This document shows, piece after piece, positions 37,346 through 46,399 of a stretch of DNA of 64,000 nt. The notes below the pieces were generated by a model. That model made no database searches and was not told the DNA's origin. It saw nothing but the letters and a program-made list of their open reading frames with translations. The position numbers and the translations under genes are program-made. The DNA is from Crossaster papposus. Its lineage: Eukaryota; Echinodermata; Asteroidea; Velatida; Solasteridae. The stretch covers positions 42,505-106,504 of the forward strand of contig JBAIAA010001551.1 in assembly GCA_037893245.1 (NCBI GenBank), read 5' to 3'. Numbering within the stretch: position 1 is the first letter of the stretch; each line of letters begins with the position of its first letter.

Positions 37346-38051
37346 AAGTTGTAAAACAACGAAAATTACTATGCACAACAAAGTTTTCGTTCATCAGTAA
37401 ATCAATTATTTTAACAGTATATTTCTCAATCAAAGTATTCACATATTCTTCAAACTCTAAACTTTCATTTACACTTAAAATACAACTCCAAAGTTTCCAA
37501 GGTTTTCCAAATAGAAGCAAAAACTAAGTTTATGACAGCACGTAAACATTACCTACTTTCATTGATAAAACTTAGTGATGTCACCCTCATAAATATTCAT
37601 GACCGAAGTCACGGCACTAAGCAGACGAAAAACATAGACAAATTGGTAATTGAATCCTTGCTCAATGTTCTTCTTAAAAACTTAACTAAAAGACTGAATT
37701 AGATAGAAATTAACTCAAGACAACTTTCTAGTATATAAATTATAAATTCTATAGTCTAAACCAAGAAATAATCCTTTAAAACTTGGAACCAATCCGTATC
37801 GACTTTAGAGATTCAGAAGGCAGCCATCTTGGATTTAGAAAACCCTATTTTTAGAACACATTATAAACACGTGCAAACAGCTGACATGTATCGTGTATCA
37901 TGACGGTTGGTGAAATCTATTTCGAATTCTAGCGATAAAATATGGTATTAAACAGTCATAATCTAATCCAAAGGATGTAATCTAAGGTGAGCTTGTCCAG
38001 ATATAAAGTGAGTTTTAGGAAAATGACCAGGGGGGCATTTTCGTCACACAG

Positions 38052-38060
38052 CCCTCCCCC
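38052..38060 (-). other. Polypurine tract of the retrotransposon
   Basis: GGGGGAGGG on the minus strand ends 3 bp before the start of the 3' LTR (TGTGACG). A polypurine tract here primes plus-strand DNA synthesis in LTR elements (established). Its position immediately upstream of the 3' LTR confirms the element's minus-strand orientation. Confidence 0.8.
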
Positions 38061-38451
38061 AAGCCTTTGCTGTCCTCAGCAAGTTTAAATTTAAAAAGTA
38101 AAAACATTTATCTATATACTAATACTATAGGCAATACGCCCATGTTATTTTTAAGAAAGTATGTCATTAAAGTAACTTAAGGGCAATAATCAATGAAACC
38201 TTGAAATGTGGAAAAGTACGATGTTTATACATCTCTTCATATACCGGTAGTACAATTAATAATAATAATATACATACATCTCGTCGTCAGACATCATCTT
38301 ATTCTTAGCAATTAGGAAATCTCTTTTAAACAAATTACACTTTTTATCATTTTCAGCCTCAAGTCTTGTTTTGCTGTTCGGCAGAAGTGTTCCAGTTACT
38401 GGCTCTGCTACCTTATCTTTGAGTGCTCTGATTCTTCATGAAGATTACTCC
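38061..38451. other. Non-coding interior segment between gag and the polypurine tract
   Basis: This is about 390 bp of AT-rich DNA with a short AATAATAATA microsatellite (near 38260). There is no reading frame of a known family on either strand. In an autonomous relative the pol gene would start here, and I see no remnant of it, which suggests a complete internal deletion. Confidence 0.7.
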
Positions 38452-39720
38452 CTACTTCGAAGAAGTTCTGTTCCCCTGATTCGTTGGGTCGTTGTGAATC
38501 CTCGGCCACCTCTCGACCCGCTGAGCTGGCCGATGGTTGTTTAACTGCATCCTTTGCTCATTTGCTCCTCCTGTCGGGCACTGCCGAGCAATATGTCCAA
38601 GCTTCCCACATGCAAAGCATGTGATGTCCCTGTCGGTGAAACCTGGCCGTCTCCGCCTATCCATTTCTCGTTCATTGTTTCTTGGATTTTTCTGCAACTC
38701 TTTTACTGCAGTCATCAATTCAGTCAGTGTTGCTCGTACTTCAGCTAGTCCTTGAGCAAAACTGGACATCTCTTCAGTCCTTTTATCAGTTCCAGTGATG
38801 TTCCTCGTATAACGATTCGGCTTTATTCTGTCCCTGCTGTGTTCAGCATGCAGAAAACATTCAGTTCCTAGTGCTGATCGGATAGCATCATCCAGTGTTG
38901 CTGGTTGTGACCGAAAAATTCCTGCTCTAATTTCAGAGTCGTCTATTGCATCTAGAAAGTGTCCTTTGGCCAATCTTTCCCTTACTTCTCGGGGTACTTC
39001 TGGATATGCCATTGCTGTCATGTCTCGAATCTCCTGTCCGAGTTCTTGCAGGGTTTCATTAGTCTTTCTCCGTCTCATTCTTAATTCAAGAAGATAGTTC
39101 TCTGGGTGTTTCCCTGGCCCAAATCTTTGTGACAACTTCGTAGTAAGCTCTTCATAAGATGTGTAGCCATTCATCGGCATACTCCCAAGCACTTTTAAGG
39201 CTGGCCCTTGTAAGCGTGTAGCCAAATGAAAAGCTGCATCTCTGTCTGACCACTTATTTACCATCTTACAGGCTTCAAAGTGTTTATGATAATCTCTCCA
39301 TCCAACTCGGCCGTCAAACCTTTCCGGGGTAACTTCCTTCGAGCTTAATTCACGTCTGTTTCGAAAATGTTCCTGCTCCCTAACATTTCCGTGGTTGGCT
39401 CCTCCGTAGGTTTCTTCATCCTCCCAATTTGCTCGCCATTCCCACCTTTGTTTCGAAAATCCATCTCGATGAATTCCATATTTGTCTTGCTCTTGTCCAT
39501 AAGGTGCGTCTCCACCCTCAAAGTCAGTGTTCCGATCTTGGTCGTTTAACAAGCCCATTTTCGTCTGCTCTCTTGGCTCACCACGTCCTAGCTCGGGATA
39601 ATTAAAGTTCAGTTCTCGTCGTTCTGCTCTCCATTCGTCACCATGGCTCCTTGTTCTCTCTCCTGATGAGAAATCCTTTCCTAACGGTACTGGAGTTTTC
39701 CTTCGAGCTCCTTGTTCCAT
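38452..39720 (-). CDS. gag: Retrotransposon Gag polyprotein (capsid plus CCHC nucleocapsid)
   Basis: A 422-residue intact frame. Residues 1-125 are charged and Arg/Glu/Gly-rich with no recognisable fold. Residues about 131-300 resemble the retrotransposon Gag capsid region of Ty3/Gypsy elements: PERFDG (132-137), WRDYHKHFEACK (141-152), then a helical stretch with ATRLQGPALKVLG. A likely coiled coil covers 316-345. A single zinc knuckle CX2CX4HX4C uses C368, C371, H376, C381 (38578..38619), followed by a short Arg/Asn-rich tail. Gag packages the element RNA into cytoplasmic particles (family knowledge). Translation ends at TAG with no protease frame following. ATG at 39720 is the first in frame. 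The same frame is open for 44 more codons back to TGA at 39853..39855 but has no other ATG, so a non-AUG start or spliced leader is possible. The absence of stops suggests recent function or recent mobilisation. Confidence 0.9.
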   Translation of the reverse strand: MEQGARRKTPVPLGKDFSSGERTRSHGDEWRAERRELNFNYPELGRGEPREQTKMGLLNDQDRNTDFEGGDAPYGQEQDKYGIHRDGFSKQRWEWRANWEDEETYGGANHGNVREQEHFRNRRELSSKEVTPERFDGRVGWRDYHKHFEACKMVNKWSDRDAAFHLATRLQGPALKVLGSMPMNGYTSYEELTTKLSQRFGPGKHPENYLLELRMRRRKTNETLQELGQEIRDMTAMAYPEVPREVRERLAKGHFLDAIDDSEIRAGIFRSQPATLDDAIRSALGTECFLHAEHSRDRIKPNRYTRNITGTDKRTEEMSSFAQGLAEVRATLTELMTAVKELQKNPRNNEREMDRRRRPGFTDRDITCFACGKLGHIARQCPTGGANEQRMQLNNHRPAQRVERWPRIHNDPTNQGNRTSSK

Positions 39721-39833
39721 TCCAATAGAAAGTGCCTTTCCATTGTCTTTTGTCTTGTTCTGGTGGTTTGGGTTGCCCTGGGTAGCCGGCGCTGCGCTGC
39801 TGAACCCTGAGGTGTAATTATTTCTACTTCCAT
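39681..39833 (-). CDS. Short upstream ORF overlapping the gag start
   Basis: An ATG at 39833 opens a 50-codon frame that ends at 39681, overlapping the first 40 nt of gag in another frame. It is Arg/Thr/Gln-rich with no known domain. It could be a translation-regulating uORF, or chance. It would reduce initiation at the gag ATG if the transcript begins in the LTR and is unspliced. The reading frame alone is weak evidence. Confidence 0.25.
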   Translation of the reverse strand: MEVEIITPQGSAAQRRLPRATQTTRTRQKTMERHFLLEWNKELEGKLQYR

Positions 39834-39980
39834 CCTTGTAGTCTTGTCCACTTCACGTGGTTCCTTACGTTCCAAAAGTTCTCACTTCTCCGTCTCCTTG
39901 TGTCTACCGATTCCTCCTGTTCTATGTTACTCCTCGTCTCCTCTACTGTTTTATCGAGCTACTTATTCTTCACTGTTTTA
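39721..39980 (-). other. 5' leader of the retrotransposon, between PBS and gag
   Basis: This is 260 bp between the primer-binding site and the gag ATG. It holds the short upstream ORF and a 44-codon open extension of the gag frame without ATG. It would contain packaging signals by analogy, but none can be recognised from sequence. Confidence 0.6.
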
Positions 39981-39997
39981 TCCCACCGCTGCCACCA
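39981..39997 (-). other. Primer-binding site, tRNA-Leu type
   Basis: The plus strand TCCCACCGCTGCCACCA equals the 3' end of animal tRNA-Leu (AAG/TAG isoacceptors, from memory of the family) including CCA. The minus strand therefore reads TGGTGGCAGCGGTGGGA, one base after the CACA end of the 5' LTR. This is the usual place for a PBS. The 17-nt match gives the element's orientation and supports a metazoan host. Confidence 0.85.
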
Positions 39998-39998
39998 T

Positions 39999-42058
39999 TG
40001 TGGCGGAAATGTATAAATTTTATGAGAGGAAAACAAACAACGAACGACTGTTATTTATTTTCCAATTGGACTTGTCTTTGTCCCGACCCCGTTGGCTAAA
40101 TAATAATCTAATAAGCCTACACGTTTCGGGAAAACAGTCCAATCTTAATTACACGGTCCAAAATAGCGCTGCCACCAGGCGGAAAATTTATAGGCACTAA
40201 ACCCCCGGAGTTCCGCCTCACCGGTTTAGTATTTCTCGATCTCAGGCTCTGGTTCGTAGTCACAGTATATGACCCAGTGAAGAAGTATAACGTGCAGTAC
40301 TAAACAGTCTCTATTTTACTAAGGACAATTATGACACTAAAAGAAATTCACTCTTCAGGCAGATATTCAACACAACTCAAGAATATTAATTATTTAATTC
40401 CAATCCACACAAATCGCAGATGTGCTAAAGCTCAGTCAAGTTCGCCTATATAATTACTTAAGACTTTAAATATGGGCTGAGGAAATACAATGCTCTCTGC
40501 ACTGGCTAAGAACGAGCCTTATTCTCTGAATTAATTCACCAAGTCGAGGATGCAGTCAGAGGTAGTGCTCTCTGTACTGGGAGGAAAATAACCAGTCTCC
40601 AAGTTATACCCCTAAACAGCTTAAATAAATCAACCACACAGGCAATCCTTATGCCTCTTAATCGGAATATCACTAGGCAATCCCTATGCCACTCGAAATA
40701 ACTATTACTAGGCAATCCTATGCCACTCGAAACAAATTAACGCTAAGTCAAGGCCTCTGACTAAGTCTGCCAGTAGTTTCTTGAATCTCCTTAGCACGTG
40801 GAATAACTTGGATGACCTTAGATTACTTTATCAAACTCCTCCATTCCATTAATAAGCAGGCTAACTCACGATGTATCCTCTGAACTCGGGTCCAGCTCCT
40901 CAACTCGCTCCTCTAGTCTGCTCCTCACTTGCTCCTCTCCTCTGCTCCTCGACTCGCTCCTCTGCTCCTCAAAGGATAGTGCTCTGATGTGACGATGTAT
41001 CCTCTAGACTCGGGTCCAGCTCCTTAGCTCCTCAATTCGCTCCTCTTATTATTCTGCTCCTCAACTTCAATTCTCCTCAGCTCCAATTCTAGCTCCTCCA
41101 ATTATATTGTCTTCTGCCTTCCTCCGTTTGCTTGTTCTCACTAAGACTTGATTGGTTGCCTCCTCTGCCGCTCCTCAGATCCTCTGCTCCTCTGCTATTG
41201 GCAGCGCAGCGCCCAACTAACCCAGTGCAACCAGATCAACCAGACCAGACAAGACAAGACCCCGAATTCACCAAAATGTGCCCCTTTTATACGGCTTTGA
41301 ATCGCGCGCCTTACGCGCGTACTTTTCATGAGCGTAGTAAATAGGCCACGCCCACAAGTTGTAAAACAACGAAAATTACTATGCACAACAAAGTTTTCGT
41401 TCATCAGTAAATCAATTATTTTAACAGTATATTTCTCAATCAAAGTATTCACATATTCTTCAAACTCTAAACTTTCATTTACACTTAAAATACAACTCCA
41501 AAGTTTCCAAGGTTTTCCAAATAGAAGCAAAAACTAAGTTTATGACAGCACGTAAACATTACCTACTTTCATTGATAAAACTTAGTGATGTCACCCTCAT
41601 AAATATTCATGACCGAAGTCAGGGCACTAAGCAGACGAAAAACATAGACAAATTGGTAATTGAATCCTTGCTCAATGTTCTTCTTAAAAACTTAACTAAA
41701 AGACTGAATTAGATAGAAATTAACTCAAGACAACTTTCTAGTATATAAATTATAAATTCTATAGTCTAAACCAAGAAATAATCCTTTAAAACTTGGAACC
41801 AATCCGTATCGACTTTAGAGATTCAGAAGGCAGCCATCTTGGATTTAGAAAACCCTATTTTTAGAACGCATTATAAACACGTGCAAACAGCTGACATGTA
41901 TCGTGTATCATGACGGTTGGTGAAATCTATTTCGAATTCTAGCGATAAAATATGGTATTAAACAGTCATAATCTAATCTAAAGGATGTAATCTAAGGTGA
42001 GCTTGTCCAGATATAAAGTGAGTTTTAGGAAAATGACCAGGGGGGCATTTTCGTCACA
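39999..42058 (-). repeat. 5' LTR of the retrotransposon
   Basis: This is the copy next to the PBS and therefore upstream of gag on the minus strand. It begins TGTGGCGG and ends CGTCACA on the plus strand, and joins the satellite at 42058/42059. It would drive transcription of the element. The promoter-like sequences are intact in it, with the single change A to G at 41280 just downstream of the TATA-like sequence. Confidence 0.95.
41284..41355 (-). promoter_or_regulatory. Candidate core promoter in the 5' LTR (TATA plus GC box)
   Basis: This is identical to the block in the 3' LTR: TATAAAAG at 41284..41291, CGCGCG inverted repeat at 41303..41319, GTGGGCGTGG at 41346..41355. As part of the upstream LTR, this copy would drive gag. 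Confidence 0.45.
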
Positions 42059-42062
42059 TGTG
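42059..42062. repeat. Target-site duplication, right copy (TGTG)
   Basis: The satellite resumes with TGTGCATAAG directly after the CACA end of the LTR. It matches the four bases before the element on the left. Confidence 0.82.
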
Positions 42063-45000
42063 CATAAGAAATATGTAAAGGGAAAGAAGTGTGCATAAGA
42101 AATATGTAAAGGGAAAGAAGTGTGCATAAGAAATATGTAAAGGGAAAGAAGTGTGCATACGAAAAATGTAAAGGGAAAGAAGTGTGCATAAGAAATATGT
42201 AAAGGGAAAGAAGTGTGCATAAGAAATATGTAAAGGGAAAGAAGTGTGCATAAGAAATATGTAAAGGGAAAGAAGTGTGCATAAGAAATATGTAAAGGGA
42301 AAGAAGTGTGCATAAGAAATATGTAAAGGGAAAGAAGTGTGCATAAGAAATATGTAAAGGGAAAGAAGTGTGCATAAGAAATATGTAAAGGGAAAGAAGT
42401 GTGCATAAGAAATATGTAAAGGGAAAGAAGTGTGCATAAGAAATATGTAAAGGGAAAGAAGTGTGCATAAGAAATATGTAAAGGGAAAGAAGTGTGCATA
42501 AGAAATATGTAAAGGGAAAGAAGTGTGCATAAGAAATATGTAAAGGGAAAGAAGTGTGCATAAGAAATATGTAAAGGGAAAGAAGTGTGCATAAGAAATA
42601 TGTAAAGGGAAAGAAGTGTGCATAAGAAATATGTAAAGGGAAAGAAGTGTGCATAAGAAATATGTAAAGGGAAAGAAGTGTGCATAAGAAATATGTAAAG
42701 GGAAAGAAGTGTGCATAAGAAATATGTAAAGGGAAAGAAGTGTGCATAAGAAATATGTAAAGGGAAAGAAGTGTGCATAAGAAATATGTAAAGGGAAAGA
42801 AGTGTGCATAAGAAATATGTAAAGGGAAAGAAGTGTGCATAGGAAATATGTAAAGGGAAAGAAGTGTGCATAAGAAATATGTAAAGGGAAAGAAGTGTGC
42901 ATAAGAAATATGTAAAGGGAAAGAAGTGTGCATAAGAAATATGTAAAGGGAAAGAAGTGTGCATAAGAAATATGTAAAGGGAAAGAAGTGTGCATAAGAA
43001 ATATGTAAAGGGAAAGAAGTGTGCATAAGAAATATGTAAAGGGAAAGAAGTGTGCATAAGAAATAAACACATGATGTCGGGACAAGCCCTCGAGTTAAAT
43101 ATGTAAAGGGAAAGAAGTGTGCATAAGAAATATGTAAAGGGAAAGAAGTGTGCATACGAAATATGTAAAGGGAAAGAAGTGTGCATAAGAAATATGTAAA
43201 GGGAAAGAGGTGTGCATAAGAAATATGTAAAGGGAAAGAAGTGTGCATAAGAAATATGTAAAGGGAAAGAAGTGTGCATAAGAAATATGTAAAGAGAAAG
43301 AAGTGTGCATAAGAAATATGTAAAGGGAAAGAAGTGTGCATAAGAAATATGTAAAGGGAAAGAAGTGTGCATAAGAAATATGTAAAGGGAAAGAAGTGTG
43401 CATAAGAAATATGTAAAGGGAAAGAAGTGTGCATAAGAAATATGTAAAGGGAAAGAAGTGTGCATAAGAAATATGTAAAGGGAAAGAAGTGTGCATAAGA
43501 AATATGTAAAGGGAAAGAAGTGTGCATAAGAAATATGTAAAGGGAAAGAAGTGTGCATAATAAATATGTAAAGGGAAAGAAGTGTGCATAAGAAATATGT
43601 AAAGGGAAAGAAGTGTGCATAAGAAATATGTAAAGGGAAAGAAGTGTGCATAAGAAATATGTAAAGGGAAAGAAGTGTGCATAAGAAATATGTAAAGGGA
43701 AAGAAGTGTGCATAAGAAATATGTAAAGGGAAAGAAGTGTGCATAAGAAATATGTAAAGGGAAAGAAGTGTGCATAAGAAATATGTAAAGGGAAAGAAGT
43801 GTGCATAAGAAATATGTAAAGGGAAAGAAGTGTGCATAAGAAATATGTAAAGGGAAAGAAGTGTGCATAAGAAATATGTAAAGGGAAAGAAGTGTGCATA
43901 AGAAATATGTAAAGGGAAATAAGTGTGCATAAGAAATATGTAAAGGGAAAGAAGTGTGCATAAGAAATATGTAAAGGGAAAGAAGTGTGCATAAGAAATA
44001 TGTAAAGGGAAAGAAGTGTGCATAAGAAATAATCACATGATGTCGGGACAAGCCCTCGAGTTAAATATGTAAAGGGAAAGAAGTGTGCATAAGAAATATG
44101 TAAAGGGAAAGAAGTGTGCATAAGAAATATGTAAAGGGAAAGAAGTGTGCATAAGAAATATGTAAAGGGAAAGAAGTGTGCATAAGAAATATGTAAAGGG
44201 AAAGAAGTGTGCATAAGAAATATGTAAAGGGAAAGAAGTGTGCATAAGAAATATGTAAAGGGAAAGAAGTGTGAATAAGAAATATGTAAAGGGAAAGAAG
44301 TGTGCATAAGAAATATGTAAAGGGAAAGAAGTGTGCATAAGAAATATGTAAAGGGAAAGAAGTGTGCATAAGAAATATGTAAAGGGAAAGAAGTGTGCAT
44401 AAGAAATATGTAAAGGGAAAGAAGTGTGCATAAGAAATATGTAAAGGGAAAGAAGTGTGCATAAGAAATATGTAAAGGGAAAGAAGTGTGCATAAGAAAT
44501 ATGTAAAGGGAAAGAAGTGTGCATAAGAAATATGTAAAGGGAAAGAAGTGTGCATAAGAAATATGTAAAGGGAAAGAAGTGTGCATAAGAAATATGTAAA
44601 GGGAAAGAAGTGTGCATAAGAAATATGTAAAGGGAAAGAAGTGTGCATAAGAAATATGTAAAGGGAAAGAAGTGTGCATAAGAAATATGTAAAGGGAAAG
44701 AAGTGTGTATAAGAAATATGTAAAGGGAAAGAAGTGTGCATAAGAAATATGTAAAGGGAAAGAAGTGTGCATAAGAAATATGTAAAGGGAAAGAAGTGTG
44801 CATAAGAAATATGTAAAGGGAAAGAAGTGTGCATAAGAAATATGTAAAGGGAAAGAAGTGTGCATAAGAAATATGTAAAGGGAAAGAAGTGTGCATAAGA
44901 AATATGTAAAGGGAAAGAAGTGTGCATACGAAATATGTAAAGGGAAAGAAGTGTGCATAAGAAATATGTAAAGGGAAAGAAGTGTGCATAAGAAATATGT

Positions 45001-46399
45001 AAAGGGAAAGAAGTGTGCATAAGAAATATGTAAAGGGAAAGAAGTGTGCATAAGAAATATGTAAAGGGAAAGAAGTGTGCATAAGAAATATGTAAAGGGA
45101 AAGAAGTGTGCATAAGAAATATGTAAAGGGAAAGAAGTGTGCATACGAAATATGTAAAGGGAAAGAAGTGTGCATAAGAAATATGTAAAGGGAAAGAAGT
45201 GTGCATAAGAAATATGTAAAGGGAAAGAAGTGTGCATAAGAAATATGTAAAGGGAAAGAAGTGTGCATAAGAAATATGTAAAGGGAAAGAAGTGTGCATA
45301 AGAAATATGTAAAGGGAAAGAAGTGTGCATAATAAATATGTAAAGGGAAAGAAGTGTGCATAATAAATATGTAAAGGGTAAGAAGTGTGCATAAGAAATA
45401 TGTAAAGGGAAAGAAGTGTGCATTAGAAATATGTAAAGGGAAAGAAGTGTGCATAAGAAATATGTAAAGGGAAAGAAGTGTGCATAAGAAATATGTAAAG
45501 GGAAAGAAGTGTGCATAAGAAATATGTAAAGGGAAAGAAGTGTGCATAAGAAATATGTAAAGGGAAAGAAGTGTGCATAAGAAATATGTAAAGAGAAAGA
45601 AGTGTTCATAAGAAATATGTAAAGGGAAAGAAGTGTGCATAAGAAATATGTAAAGGGAAAGAAGTGTGCATAAGAAATATGTAAAGGGAAAGAAGTGTGC
45701 ATAAGAAATATGTAAAGGGAAAGAAGTGTGCATAAGAAATATGTAAAGGGAAAGAAGTGTGCATAAGAAATATGTAAAGGGAAAGAAGTGTGCATAAGAA
45801 ATATGTAAAGGGAAAGAAGTGTGCATAAGAAATATGTAAAGGGAAAGAAGTGTGCATCATAAATATGTAAAGGGAAAGAAGTGTGCATAAGAAATATGTA
45901 AAGGGAAAGAAGTGTGCATAAGAAATATGTAAAGGGAAAGAAGTGTGCATAAGAAATATGTAAAGGGAAAGAAGTGTGCATAAGAAATATGTAAAGGGAA
46001 AGAAGTGTGCATAAGAAATATGTAAAGGGAAAGAAGTGTGCATAAGAAATAAACACATGATGTCGGGACAAGCCCTCGAGTTAAATATGTAAAGGGAAAG
46101 AAGTGTGCATAAGAAATATGTAAAGGGAAAGAAGTGTGCATACGAAATATGTAAAGGGAAAGAAGTGTGCATACGAAATATGTAAAGGGAAAGAAGTGTG
46201 CATAAGAAATATGTAAAGGGAAAGAAGTGTGCATAAGAAATATGTAAAGGGAAAGAAGTGTGCATAAGAAATATGTAAAGGGAAAGAAGTGTGCATAAGA
46301 AATATGTAAAGGGTAAGAAGTGTGCATAAGAAATATGTAAAGGGAAAGAAGTGTGCATAAGAAATATGTAAAGGGAAAGAAGTGTGCATAAGAAATATG

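Larger units (their letters stand above)
35989..38048 (-). repeat. 3' LTR of the retrotransposon
   Basis: This is a direct repeat of 39999..42058 with a constant offset of 4010 bp and no indels. Differences from the other copy are at 35993-35994 (AA/GC), 36770 (A/C), 37042 (G/T), 37106 (C/G), 37169 (C/A), 37270 (A/G), 37612 (C/G), 37858 (A/G) and 37969 (C/T). That is 10 of 2,060 positions, or about 99.5% identity. LTRs are made identical at integration (established), so the insertion is recent relative to the host substitution rate. At about 2 kb the LTR is long and exceeds the element's interior. It contains a three-copy 35-bp repeat, a CT-rich region, a promoter-like region and a polyadenylation signal. 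No protein of a known family is seen in it. Confidence 0.95.
35989..42058 (-). mobile_element. Non-autonomous Ty3/Gypsy-like LTR retrotransposon (gag-only), inserted in satellite
   Basis: A 6,070-bp element consists of two 2,060-bp direct repeats (TGTG...CACA ends) around a 1,950-bp interior. On the minus strand the order is LTR, PBS, leader, gag, non-coding segment, polypurine tract, LTR. The interior has room for gag only, and I find no protease, reverse transcriptase, RNase H or integrase. It is flanked by TGTG on both sides. Deleting it plus one TGTG rebuilds a perfect 31-bp satellite unit, so this is a clean transposition and not an assembly join. A 4-bp target duplication and a CCHC Gag fit Ty3/Gypsy (established family traits), although without pol the assignment rests on Gag. 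Mobilisation would need enzymes from a related element. The gag-only layout resembles the 'TR-GAG' class described in plants. Confidence 0.93.

Noticed and set aside
37185..37520. 111-codon minus-strand frame in the LTR (and its copy at 41195..41530)
   Set aside because: No recognised domain, starts at a non-ATG codon, and overlaps the promoter-like block. Its presence in both LTRs only reflects LTR identity.
38061..38451. Possible pol remnant downstream of gag
   Set aside because: No frame of useful length, and no protease, reverse transcriptase or integrase motif can be seen on the coding strand.
38537..39549. Plus-strand frames antisense to gag
   Set aside because: Shadow frames of the gag coding strand with no domain.
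41978..44051. Minus-strand frames running from satellite into or near the LTR end
   Set aside because: Chance read-through. The non-satellite tail in the LTR matches no family.
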